This document shows positions 24,581 to 32,592 of a stretch of 64,000 nt of DNA, piece after piece (position 1 is the first letter of the stretch; the number at the start of each line of letters is the position of its first letter). Under the pieces are notes generated by a model that was given only the letters and a program-made list of their open reading frames with translations, was not told the origin of the DNA and searched no databases. Both the position numbers and the translations under genes were made by a program. The DNA is from Streptomyces sp. MNU76 (GTDB lineage Bacteria; Actinomycetota; Actinomycetes; Streptomycetales; Streptomycetaceae): the NCBI RefSeq assembly GCF_020982545.1, contig NZ_JAJKLK010000011.1, forward strand, positions 1 to 64,000. Reading direction: 5' to 3'.

Positions 24581-25155
24581 TGCCTGAATCACGACCACGC
24601 ATGCTGTCTGACATCGACGCACTCAAGGCCCTCGCTCACCCGCTGCGCCAACAACTGGTGACCTGGCTTCAGCGCCATGGTCCGGCTACGTCCGCCGACC
24701 TGGCCGCAGAGTTCGGTGAGGACCGCGGCGCGACCAGCTATCACCTGCGGCAACTGGCCCGGTTCGGGTTCATCGAAGAGGACACGGACCGCTCATCCGG
24801 GCGTCGCAAGTACTGGCGGGCCATCCCACAGGACGTGCGGCTGCCGCGCCGCCCGACGGAACCCGAGGTTGCTCTCGCCGCTGAGGAAATCCACCGGCAA
24901 TGGATGGAGCGTGCTGATCGTGACCTGACCGCCTACCTGTCCAACAGAGAGGCGTTCGGCGAGTTTGCAGCCAGCGCCATGCACTCCTTCGGTAGCACCA
25001 TGCTCACCGCTGAAGAGCTGGCCGAGTTCGGTGAGGAGTACATCGCCTTCCTCAAACGCTGGGACCGGGAACCCGGTCAGGCTCCCCCCGGCAGTCGGCA
25101 CATCTCCGTGGTGTTCCATGCCTTCCCCACTCCTGACAGCGGGGACGCGTCGTGA
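24580..25155 (+). CDS. ArsR-type winged-helix repressor
   Basis: A 191-residue regulator with an N-terminal ArsR/HTH_20 winged helix (about 8-80; LKALAHPLRQQLVTWLQRHGP, SYHLRQLARFGFIEE) and a helical C-terminal domain with Trp/Glu-rich segments. There is no cysteine metal site, so it may respond to an organic ligand. The stop overlaps the MFS start (GTGA), so it very likely represses the exporter and itself through the palindrome over its promoter. Confidence 0.85.
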   Translation: MPESRPRMLSDIDALKALAHPLRQQLVTWLQRHGPATSADLAAEFGEDRGATSYHLRQLARFGFIEEDTDRSSGRRKYWRAIPQDVRLPRRPTEPEVALAAEEIHRQWMERADRDLTAYLSNREAFGEFAASAMHSFGSTMLTAEELAEFGEEYIAFLKRWDREPGQAPPGSRHISVVFHAFPTPDSGDAS

Positions 25156-26393
25156 CTGCCCCGACCGCCGAACGACCCTCGTTATGGCGCAACCGCGAGT
25201 TCGTCGCTCTGTGGAGCGGTCAGGTCGTCTCGACCCTGGGCGCCCAGATCAGCGGGACGGCGATGCCGCTGCTTGTGCTGGCGACCACCGGATCGCCCTC
25301 CGACGCCGGGATCGTCGGAGCCGCCGGCACGCTCCCCTTCCTCATCGCTCACCTGCCGGCCGGAGCGCTGGTGGACCGGTGGAACCGCCGCAAGATCCTG
25401 CTGATCAGCGAACTCGTTGCGGGACTGGCACTCTCCACCGTCCCGATTGCCATGTGGTTGGGCAAACTCACGGTCGCGCACCTCGCCGTGATCGCCTTCG
25501 TGCAGGGACTGTGCTTCGTCTTCTTCGGGCTGGCCGAGCGCGCCGCACTCCCGAAGATCGTCCCTGTCGCGCTTCTGTCCACCGCAGTGGCCCATAACGA
25601 GGCCAGGAGCCGCGGTGCTGCTCTGGCCGGTCCTCCCCTGGGCGGCATGCTCTTCGGCATCGACCGCGCCATGCCGTTCCTGGCCGACGCGGTCTCCTAC
25701 ATCGTTGCTTCCATCGTGCTGCTGTTCATCCGAAGCGACCTGCAGAACCAGACAAAGCCTCCCTCGGAGCCTCTGTGGCAGGCGACCACCGCAGGTTTGC
25801 GCTGGGTCTGGCGCCACCCCCTCATCCGCGCAGCGATCCTGTTGATCGCCGTCAGCAACCTGGTCTTCCAGGCCCTCGTATTGATCCTGGTCGTCCTCGC
25901 CCAGCGCCAAGGCGCCACATCCACCACCATCGGGATGATGCTCGGCATCTACAGCGGTGGTGGTCTGATCGGCGCACTCGCGGCGAGCAGGCTCCATCGT
26001 CACTTCAAGCCCAAGACCGTCATCGTCGGCGTCAATTGGATCTGGGCTGCGCTTCTGCCTCTGTTCGCACTCACGTCGAGCCCTCTGCTGATCGGCGCCA
26101 TCGGTGCCGCCACCGCGTTCATCGGACCGTTGTGGAATGTCGTGATCATCACCTACATAACCGTCCTGGTTCCCAACGAGTTGCTGGGGCGTGTCACCAG
26201 CGCGGCCATGACCCTGTCCTGGGGGGTCATGCCGTTGGCCTCCCTCGGTGCCGGATACCTGCTCACCACCATCGGACCCATCGGCTCCGTGTTCGTGCTG
26301 GCCACGGTGATGCTTGTTACCGCGGTCATCGCCACCGTCAGTCCGGCCGTCCGTCATGCCCCGCCGATTCCTGCGCACGACAAGTCGGCCTAA
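25152..26393 (+). CDS. MFS efflux transporter
   Basis: A 413-residue major facilitator protein with 12 predicted membrane helices. The loop 2-3 motif is AGALVDRWNRRKILL (about 72-86), close to the MFS motif A (GxLaDrxGrkxxl). It resembles the macrolide/enterobactin-type exporter group. GTG 25152 overlaps the arsR stop. Leu-11 is encoded by TTA (25182), which would make translation bldA-dependent in Streptomyces. As cargo of the second element it probably exports a toxic compound; the substrate is unknown. Confidence 0.88.
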   Translation: MTAPTAERPSLWRNREFVALWSGQVVSTLGAQISGTAMPLLVLATTGSPSDAGIVGAAGTLPFLIAHLPAGALVDRWNRRKILLISELVAGLALSTVPIAMWLGKLTVAHLAVIAFVQGLCFVFFGLAERAALPKIVPVALLSTAVAHNEARSRGAALAGPPLGGMLFGIDRAMPFLADAVSYIVASIVLLFIRSDLQNQTKPPSEPLWQATTAGLRWVWRHPLIRAAILLIAVSNLVFQALVLILVVLAQRQGATSTTIGMMLGIYSGGGLIGALAASRLHRHFKPKTVIVGVNWIWAALLPLFALTSSPLLIGAIGAATAFIGPLWNVVIITYITVLVPNELLGRVTSAAMTLSWGVMPLASLGAGYLLTTIGPIGSVFVLATVMLVTAVIATVSPAVRHAPPIPAHDKSA

Positions 26394-26475
26394 CCTCGAC
26401 CGCCAACTGCGGGAGCCCGCCGCCCGGTGCCTGGCTCTATTCCGCACCCTCGAATATCCGAACCTGCCGATACTC

Positions 26476-26601
26476 GCGGACGCCACCGGCAAGGAGCGCT
26501 TCTACGCCCTGGGCGGCCCGCTGGGCGGCGCCTACGCCCTGGACCAGGCGTTCCACCACGCCGTGGAAACCGTCGCGGCCGTCATCGCGGCCTCCGAGTG
26601 A
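26476..26601 (+). pseudogene. DUF3307-like small membrane protein, 3' fragment
   Basis: The C-terminal segment (ADATGKERFYALGGPLGGAYALDQ...) of the gene starting at 20117, in the matching phase and ending at TGA 26601. Upstream of 26476 the open frame carries unusual codons (CTA, ATA, TAT), consistent with element-end DNA. It has no start of its own. Confidence 0.65.
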
Positions 26602-26621
26602 CCCGGGTAAGGGGATCGATC

Positions 26622-27017
26622 GTGACGTTCCGCGAGCGCAGCAACAAGACCGGCTGGGATGACTGGGCGCTCGCCTGCGAGGCGGTGATGCTCCGCCGGT
26701 TCGCGAGCTTCAGCGATGATCCGGAGGCCGACGCCGCACGACGGATCGGCGAGGCCTTCACCGAAGACGAAGTCCGAAGGGCCGACGCCTACCTGGCCGC
26801 CGGTGTGCTCGACACCGGTCGTCTGGTCGCCATCGAGGCCACGCTCGACGACGCCGGTGACGACACCAAGTGGCTCGTCGAACAGCTCAGGCACGCGTGG
26901 GCATGCAACACGGTTCTGCGGGACCGGATCGACGACGCCGGAAGCCTCATGGACATCGGATGCGTCGCCAGCGCGATCGGATACGTCCCCGGCTCCCGGG
27001 AGGCGATCGACGCATGA
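26622..27017 (+). CDS. Hypothetical protein
   Basis: A 131-residue acidic helical protein starting at GTG 26622, with AAGGGGAT 4 nt upstream. It lies 20 bp after the split-gene remnant and is coupled (ATGA) to the next small gene. It has no membrane segment, and no family is recognised. Confidence 0.7.
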   Translation: MTFRERSNKTGWDDWALACEAVMLRRFASFSDDPEADAARRIGEAFTEDEVRRADAYLAAGVLDTGRLVAIEATLDDAGDDTKWLVEQLRHAWACNTVLRDRIDDAGSLMDIGCVASAIGYVPGSREAIDA

Positions 27018-27202
27018 AACCCCGGCGGCCGCACCCGCACCCGCTCACTCCGGCCGAACTGCCCGAGGGAGACACCTGGTTCCGCGGCTGCCCCGAGTGC
27101 CACCTGCCGATCCAAGGCGGCGCCGCAGGCCTGAGTGCACACCGCAGGACAGTGCACACCCGCGCCGGCGACCCCCGGCCTCAGATCACCATCCAACTCT
27201 GA
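27014..27202 (+). CDS. Small C2H2 zinc-finger-like protein
   Basis: A 62-residue protein overlapping the previous stop by 4 nt. The segment CPECHLPIQGGAAGLSAHRR-TVH has spacing C-x2-C-x12-H-x4-H, typical of a C2H2 finger. It is probably nucleic-acid binding. Tiny proteins of this kind are frequent in actinomycete plasmids and phages. Confidence 0.7.
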   Translation: MKPRRPHPHPLTPAELPEGDTWFRGCPECHLPIQGGAAGLSAHRRTVHTRAGDPRPQITIQL

Positions 27203-27244
27203 CCGCCGTCCCGGCTCACACCCCCGTCCCACGGGCCGTGACCC

Positions 27245-27283
27245 AACTGGTGGGTTCTTTACGGCGTAAAGAACCCACCAGTT
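27245..27283. promoter_or_regulatory. Palindrome site 1 (39-bp perfect palindrome with CTTTACGGCGTAAAG core)
   Basis: The core TCTTTACGGCGTAAAGA (27256-27272, centre 27264) is extended to perfect 19-bp arms (AACTGGTGGGTTCTTTACG and its complement) around one central G. It lies 83 bp upstream of the kinase-like gene. It belongs to a seven-member intergenic family concentrated around parBA and could also act as a hairpin terminator. Confidence 0.8.
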
Positions 27284-27365
27284 TGCCCCCGCACCCGGGC
27301 GACGAGGGACTCCGTCGGCCCCGACGCCAACGGGCCCGGGAAACACGCTGAATTGGGAGAAGCAC

Positions 27366-28055
27366 ATGACCAGCTCCACTCTGGAGCCGCACCTCACCTG
27401 GCGGTTCCCGGAACAGGCCTCGGCCACGGTGAACCACCCAGCCCAGGAGACGTTCGGCTGGGACTGCCAGGCCCCCGGCTGCCAGGCCGGCCAGTACCGA
27501 TACCTCGACGCCCGGGACGCGGCGCACGACGCCGACGCCCACGAACGCGACGAATCCCAGAAGCTCTTCGCGCCCGGGACCCTCGTGGTCTTCGTCGGGG
27601 CCGCGGCCGCGGGCAAGACGCGTCTCGCCGAGGCCTTCCCCGCCGACTGGGTCGTCAGCCTCGACCGGGAACGGGGGCGCCTCTCCGGCAACCGAGGCGA
27701 GCAGCTCGTGACGCCGCAAGCCGTCCAGATCCAGAACCTGCTGGTCGAGACGCGGCTGGAGTACGGGCAGACCACGGTCCTCGACTCCACGAACGTGGAG
27801 GCCCCCGTGCGTTCCCAACTCGTGGAGCGGGCCCGGCGCTGGCGCAGGCCGGTGGTCGCGATCGTGTTCCTGACCCGGCGGGACGTCTGCCTGCTCCGCA
27901 ACGCCAGAAGGCCGACCGACCTGCAAGTGCCGGACGAAACCGTCGAGTGGCAGGTCGAGCAGACGGCGCTGTCGCTGCCGCTGCTGGCCGGTGAGGGGTT
28001 CGCCGACGTCCGTACGGTCGGTGCCGCGTGGCGCACCGGCTGGGCCTTCGCATGA
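27366..28055 (+). CDS. P-loop kinase, polynucleotide-kinase/zeta-like
   Basis: A 229-residue protein. The N-terminal part (1-60) contains CQAPGC, possibly a metal site. A P-loop kinase domain follows with Walker A VFVGAAAAGKT (75-85), a downstream Arg-rich lid (RERGRLSGNRGEQL) and the LDSTNVEAPVRSQLV segment characteristic of the T4-polynucleotide-kinase-like group. It may phosphorylate nucleic-acid ends or a small molecule. Its position beside a palindrome site could link it to plasmid maintenance. No antitoxin partner is evident. Confidence 0.75.
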   Translation: MTSSTLEPHLTWRFPEQASATVNHPAQETFGWDCQAPGCQAGQYRYLDARDAAHDADAHERDESQKLFAPGTLVVFVGAAAAGKTRLAEAFPADWVVSLDRERGRLSGNRGEQLVTPQAVQIQNLLVETRLEYGQTTVLDSTNVEAPVRSQLVERARRWRRPVVAIVFLTRRDVCLLRNARRPTDLQVPDETVEWQVEQTALSLPLLAGEGFADVRTVGAAWRTGWAFA

Positions 28056-28066
28056 AGGGGGAGTCC

Positions 28067-28603
28067 ATGCTGCCGAAGGCCAGGAACAGGATCGGGTTCG
28101 TGCTGGGCGCCCTGGTGTTCTACGGCGACGTGAGGGCCGCGTTCACGCTGGCCCTGCTGCACAGCGCCCTAGGTTCGCGAGTCTCGTGGGCCTTAGCCGC
28201 CACGTCCGCCGCCGGCGCCGCGGTGGCCGTGTTGTTCTTCGTACGGGGCGTGCCCCGCTCCCGGCCGTTGAAGAAGCGGCTGGAGGAATGGGCGGAACGG
28301 TTGGACGACTGGATCGCACCGCCCCCCGTCCGCCCCCCGGGGGCGACCAAGCCGGTCGATCACCTGGCATTCCTCCTGGACCCCGCGACCGCCCCACCGC
28401 TTCCAGCCCCGGCGACGCGGTCGACCGAACCGCGGCCGCTGGCCGAGCACGACCTGGCGACGTGGAAGTGCCCGACGTGCCAGCAGACGCCGGTGGCAGG
28501 GACACACGCGTGGGACGACCGCGGCCCGTTCCAACTACTAAGCAACCACGCCTTCACCTGCCCCGACGGGCACCGGTGGACGAACAGCACGGACGGCGGC
28601 TGA
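28067..28603 (+). CDS. Membrane protein with C-terminal zinc ribbon
   Basis: A 178-residue protein. ATG 28067 has an ideal GGGGGAG site; ATG 28052, overlapping the previous stop, is an alternative. Two hydrophobic segments (about 5-22 and 30-60) precede a basic helix and Pro-rich linker. The C terminus has CPTCQQTP and CPDGHRW, a possible zinc ribbon. Leu-43 is a TTA codon (28193). Function unknown. Confidence 0.65.
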   Translation: MLPKARNRIGFVLGALVFYGDVRAAFTLALLHSALGSRVSWALAATSAAGAAVAVLFFVRGVPRSRPLKKRLEEWAERLDDWIAPPPVRPPGATKPVDHLAFLLDPATAPPLPAPATRSTEPRPLAEHDLATWKCPTCQQTPVAGTHAWDDRGPFQLLSNHAFTCPDGHRWTNSTDGG

Positions 28604-28629
28604 CCCAACACACCGAAGGAGAACGAGCA

Positions 28630-29115
28630 GTGAACGACAACATCCCGGACGACGCGGACGAAATCCGCACTGCACAGACCGCCCGTCGGATCGGCCACCA
28701 CGACCCCACGGTCGAGGAACCCGCCGCCGGCACCGAGGACGCCGAGCCGCTCGACGACCATCTGGTCAGTGGAGAGGACGCCGACTGGATCGCGCGGCAG
28801 ATCGGCCCCCAGCAGGTCGGGGGCCGCTACTACAGCGCGTACTGGGGGAAGGCGTACGAGGTCCTCGCCATCGACGACCAGACCGACAGTTGGGGGCCGT
28901 GGGAGATCACCGTGCGCTGGGACGACGGCCGTGAGCACACACACTGCACGGCATGGGACCCCGAGCGGGACCGCGTTATCGCCCAGCCGCTCGTCCCCGA
29001 CGTCACCATCGTCTCCACCGGGCGCCTCCACGACGCCGAGGAGTCCGAGCACGCCGACATCCTGCAGCACGCCACCATCGCGATCGATCTGCGCTTCCAC
29101 TTCTTCTCCCGGTAG
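28630..29115 (+). CDS. Hypothetical acidic protein
   Basis: A 161-residue protein from GTG 28630 with GAAGGAG upstream. The N-terminal half is acidic and disordered. The C-terminal half has a compact beta-rich segment (GGRYYSAYWGKAYEVLAID, WEITVRWDDGREHTHCTAW) resembling a small beta-barrel. It is followed by a strong terminator. No family assignment. Confidence 0.65.
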   Translation: MNDNIPDDADEIRTAQTARRIGHHDPTVEEPAAGTEDAEPLDDHLVSGEDADWIARQIGPQQVGGRYYSAYWGKAYEVLAIDDQTDSWGPWEITVRWDDGREHTHCTAWDPERDRVIAQPLVPDVTIVSTGRLHDAEESEHADILQHATIAIDLRFHFFSR

Positions 29116-29134
29116 TTCCAGACACTCTCATTTG

Positions 29135-29161
29135 TTGGGCGGCCCCGAAGGAGCCGCCCAA
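29135..29161 (+). terminator. Stem-loop terminator
   Basis: A perfect 9-bp stem (TTGGGCGGC/GCCGCCCAA) with a 9-nt loop, 20 bp after the stop at 29115. Confidence 0.75.
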
Positions 29162-29222
29162 CACTATTTGCGAGCTGCTTCGTTACCTCTGACGGTTGTG
29201 AGTTCTCTCAGCCGGAGGGGTA

Positions 29223-30689
29223 GTGGATCTGTTCTTCGTCAGCCGGGCCCGCGTACAGGAACGGCCCGAGTTGTACAGCGAGGTTGGGGTGGAGGCCGTA
29301 CGACGGTTGGACTTCCGGGCCTTGCCGGATCGTCTGCCGGTGATCGTGGACGATCAGATGCAGCCGGTGGAGCCGGCCTGTTCCTGGTTTCGCCACTTGG
29401 CCTACCAGGGGCGCGATCCGGAGGACACGCTGCGGCACTACGCCTACATCGTGCTGCGGGTGATGGAGTTCCTCGCAGAGCGGGGCCGGGATCTGGGCAC
29501 GGTCGTGGAGTCCGATCTGGTGGCGTACCGGCGGTCGCGCATGGAGTTGCAGGACGTGCCGGTGGGAGGGACGGTCTGGGACCGCGAGGCGTCGGTGATC
29601 AACACGCTGCTGGACTGGATGGTCGGGCAGGGCCTGCGCCCCGCATCGCCGCTACGGGCTGCGGGTTCCTCGAACCCGCTGTCCACCGGGATGAGCCGGG
29701 ACATGGATATCCGGCACCTGACGCTGGGGCAGTACCTGTTCTTCCGGGACGTCGGACTGGGCGGGCAGACCCTGGACGGCGGGGTGGATCGGGTCTTCCG
29801 CGGCCAGGCACCGAACCGGAGCCGCGCGGCGGCCGATCTGGCAGTGACGTCGGGGATGCGGCCGCAGGAGTGGTCGACGGTGCTGCTGCCGGAACTCGCG
29901 GTCGGGAGGCGGCGGCCCGGCGAAGGAGCGGAGTTCGACCTCCAGGCGTGCGCGAAATACAAGAAGCACCGCACCGCCTACGTTCCGCCGGACGCGCTGA
30001 CCTCGGTGGACCGGTTCGTGCTCATCGAGCGGCCGGAGATGGCCGAGTCGATGGCCCGCACGCTGGAACGGCGCCACCGGGACCTGTTCGTGGTCGCTGA
30101 GATCGACTACGCACGGCGCCGGCTGCGGGGACGCTGGCAGGACCGGAACCGGGCGTTCGCCTGGTCAGCAATGCCGCCGAATCTGCGGCGGGTTACGGTC
30201 CATGAGGGACCGGCCGGGCTGGAGCCACTGGCGGTGTTCATCGGTCACGGCAGCCTGATGCTCACCTCGTCGTCCTGGGACCGGGTCCGCTACCAGGCAT
30301 GGGACCGGATGACGGCGGCCCGCGAGAACGAGCGGGCCCCTCAACTTCCCGTAAAGCGCTGGCGTTTCCACGACCTGCGGCACACGTTCGCCCTGCGGTT
30401 GTTGGATTTCCTGATGCGGCGGGCGGCCGAGCTCGAGCGGACAGCGGACCGGGCGGGCACAGTGACGCTGGCCGAGCACATCGCCTTCAACCCGCTGCTG
30501 ATCGTCAGCCGGAGGCTCGGTCATTCGAGCCCGGCCGTGACCTATGAGTACCTGCGCTACCTGGAGGATCCAATGTCCTACGTCGATGCCGCGTTCGCCC
30601 AGTGGGCGGCTGGCGACGAGGACACCTACGCGGACATCGCCCTGCGGGGCATGAGAGGCGAGGAGGCCGGTCATGCCGCGGCGCGGTGA
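29223..30689 (+). CDS. Tyrosine recombinase 1 of the third cluster
   Basis: A 488-residue recombinase. GTG 29223 follows GGAGGGG. The catalytic domain shows TSGMRPQEWSTVLL (Arg I, about 220), FHDLRHTFALRLL (His-x-x-Arg, about 385), RRLGHSSPAVTYEYLRYLED (His, about 432; Tyr, about 438-442). An N-terminal core-binding region spans about 40-150. It overlaps the next gene by 17 nt. Confidence 0.87.
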   Translation: MDLFFVSRARVQERPELYSEVGVEAVRRLDFRALPDRLPVIVDDQMQPVEPACSWFRHLAYQGRDPEDTLRHYAYIVLRVMEFLAERGRDLGTVVESDLVAYRRSRMELQDVPVGGTVWDREASVINTLLDWMVGQGLRPASPLRAAGSSNPLSTGMSRDMDIRHLTLGQYLFFRDVGLGGQTLDGGVDRVFRGQAPNRSRAAADLAVTSGMRPQEWSTVLLPELAVGRRRPGEGAEFDLQACAKYKKHRTAYVPPDALTSVDRFVLIERPEMAESMARTLERRHRDLFVVAEIDYARRRLRGRWQDRNRAFAWSAMPPNLRRVTVHEGPAGLEPLAVFIGHGSLMLTSSSWDRVRYQAWDRMTAARENERAPQLPVKRWRFHDLRHTFALRLLDFLMRRAAELERTADRAGTVTLAEHIAFNPLLIVSRRLGHSSPAVTYEYLRYLEDPMSYVDAAFAQWAAGDEDTYADIALRGMRGEEAGHAAAR

Positions 30690-32592
30690 ACGGCGCCGGG
30701 ACTTCCGGCACGACGACCCTCACCTGGGGCCGGCGAGGATCGGTGTCCGGCAGGTGGTCACGCCGGACTCCAGGGGAAAGAAGAGGGTCCTGAGGTTCGA
30801 CCCGTCGCAGTTCGCCTGCCGGACGCTCGCGTCGGAACTCGCGGACGAGTGGGGCGAATACATCGAGGTGACGGCCCGCAGGACCGGCACGGCCAGCAGG
30901 CACCGTCAAGGCCTGCGGATGTTCTGCGAGCATGTCGACGCACAGTTGGCCGACCGGGCAGCGGAGGCGTCCCTGGCCAGGGCGGACCCGGACCTGACCG
31001 CAGTGCTGCTGGCCTGGGAACAGGCGCTGCCAGCCCAGTATCCGCCTGGCTCGACACGCCCGGGAACCTTCGCGGCGAACCTGCGCATTCTGATCAACCG
31101 GCGCCAGCAGCATCCCGAGCGGACGCTTGCCGCCCGGCTGGCACAGGTGGCCGCTCAGGACCACGGCCTGGCCTGGGGCACCACCCAGGAACTGGACGAG
31201 TTCTCCCGCAAGGAGAAGGCCGCGTTGGTCAGGGCAGCCTGGGACGACGTCGCCCGGCTCCGCAAGCGGCTGAAGGCCGGATGGGAGGTGGTCACCGCCG
31301 GCGGGCACCCTGCCGAACGCGGCTGGTCGACGATGCCGAATCTGCTCTGGGCCCTGGCCCACCAGGCCGTCTCGCCAAAGGAGATGGCCAGGACGGTCCC
31401 GTTCCCCCTGGCCCCGGAGCTGGCGGCGATCATCCCGGACCATGTCCGGACCGAGGGACGAAGCTGCGGGCTGCGCGGCTACTTTCTGGTCCGCGGCCTG
31501 CTGAACCAGCTCTATCCCAACGAGCGTGACCTGCACGCCTTCCGGGTCCTCCTGATCGCTGCGACCGGTCATTCCCCGGAAGAGGTGACCAGTCTGACGG
31601 AGGACTCGGTGGAGTTCACCGAGGGCGGCGTCCGGCTGACCATGACCAAGAACCGGGCACGCAGGATCCACCGCCGCGCCTTCGCCCACATCGACAAGGT
31701 GAACGCGGTTGAGCACGCTCAGGAGTACGCGGACCGGCCCCGCCTGGAAGTCTCGGCAATCATCCGGCAGCTGATGGAAGCGACCGCACCGTTGCGCGAG
31801 CTCTACGGCACGCGTCCGGCGCCGCTGTTCCTGCAAGGAACACTGCCGCCCAACGGGCAGTTCACCGTCGGCCAGGGACGGCTGCGGCGTTTCCGGCAGT
31901 GGGTGAAGGAGATGGGACTCGACCTGGAGGGCCTGGCCGACGTCCGGAGGCTGAGGAAGTCGGTGAAGGTGGAGAAGGCCGTCGCCTTCGGCGGCCGGAT
32001 CACCGACATCGCGGACGACCACCACGAGGAGACATTCCGCGGCCACTACGCGCAGGGCACCACCCTTCGGATGATCTCCGGACAGGTGATCACCACTGCC
32101 CAGCAGTCGTGGTTCGACAAGGCGATCGCCGGGCCCGTCGTCCTGGACGCCGCGGCCGAGACAGCGCTCGGAGAGGAAGACACCACACCTGCCCTGCGGG
32201 AGCTGGGACTGAGCGCCGAGCAGGTCGAGGACCTGCGCAGCGGGGCGATGGAGATGGGCGTCACCAGCTGCCGTGATCCATTCGACTCACCGTTCTCCCG
32301 CCCCGGTGATCTCTGCACGGTCGCGCCGTTGCGCTGCCTGGAGTGCCGCAATGCCTGGATTCTGCCCTCGCATCTTCCTCAACTGCTCTTGTTCAGCGAC
32401 CACTTGGACAAGTTGCGCACCCGGTTGAGCCCGGTCCACTTCCAGACCCTCTGGGGGCAGACCGCCGCCAACCTGGCGGCGGTCCTCGCCGAGCGGACCG
32501 AGGCGGAGATCGCCGCCGCCCTCCAGCACATCGCCGACGGCACCAACACCTTGCAGCTTCCCCTCGCCGCACGAGCGGAGTTCAACGCATGA
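30673..32592 (+). CDS. Recombinase-like protein 2 with degenerate catalytic residues
   Basis: A 639-residue protein with the overall plan of the large integrases in these modules. The expected first Arg is replaced (AATGHSPEEVTSL, His at that place), and the box II His is replaced by Arg (DVRRLRKSV), while HHEETFRGHYAQGT keeps a His and a possible Tyr. A Cys pair (CLECRN) lies near residue 557. It may be an architectural or partially active partner. It overlaps the next gene by 4 nt. Confidence 0.75.
   Translation: MPRRGERRRDFRHDDPHLGPARIGVRQVVTPDSRGKKRVLRFDPSQFACRTLASELADEWGEYIEVTARRTGTASRHRQGLRMFCEHVDAQLADRAAEASLARADPDLTAVLLAWEQALPAQYPPGSTRPGTFAANLRILINRRQQHPERTLAARLAQVAAQDHGLAWGTTQELDEFSRKEKAALVRAAWDDVARLRKRLKAGWEVVTAGGHPAERGWSTMPNLLWALAHQAVSPKEMARTVPFPLAPELAAIIPDHVRTEGRSCGLRGYFLVRGLLNQLYPNERDLHAFRVLLIAATGHSPEEVTSLTEDSVEFTEGGVRLTMTKNRARRIHRRAFAHIDKVNAVEHAQEYADRPRLEVSAIIRQLMEATAPLRELYGTRPAPLFLQGTLPPNGQFTVGQGRLRRFRQWVKEMGLDLEGLADVRRLRKSVKVEKAVAFGGRITDIADDHHEETFRGHYAQGTTLRMISGQVITTAQQSWFDKAIAGPVVLDAAAETALGEEDTTPALRELGLSAEQVEDLRSGAMEMGVTSCRDPFDSPFSRPGDLCTVAPLRCLECRNAWILPSHLPQLLLFSDHLDKLRTRLSPVHFQTLWGQTAANLAAVLAERTEAEIAAALQHIADGTNTLQLPLAARAEFNA

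Larger units (their letters stand above)
20450..26475. mobile_element. Second multi-recombinase element, with ArsR and MFS cargo
   Basis: An approximately 6.0-kb segment separating the two halves of the membrane-protein gene. Proposed junction hexamers are GCCGAC (20444-20449) and GCGGAC (26476-26481); both encode Ala-Asp in the host frame. A one-base difference is tolerated if the hexamer is a strand-exchange overlap, as in Tn554. It contains a tyrosine recombinase, a small HTH protein, a second large Cys-rich recombinase, ArsR and MFS genes. I do not find clear terminal inverted repeats, so the exact ends are less certain than those of the wblE insertion. Confidence 0.55.

Noticed and set aside
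20498..26413. 10-bp direct repeat AACTGCGGGA as the target duplication of the second element
   Set aside because: Codon usage next to both copies is unlike the host gene, and joining there would add about 45 residues not expected in the family. The GCCGAC/GCGGAC junction fits better.
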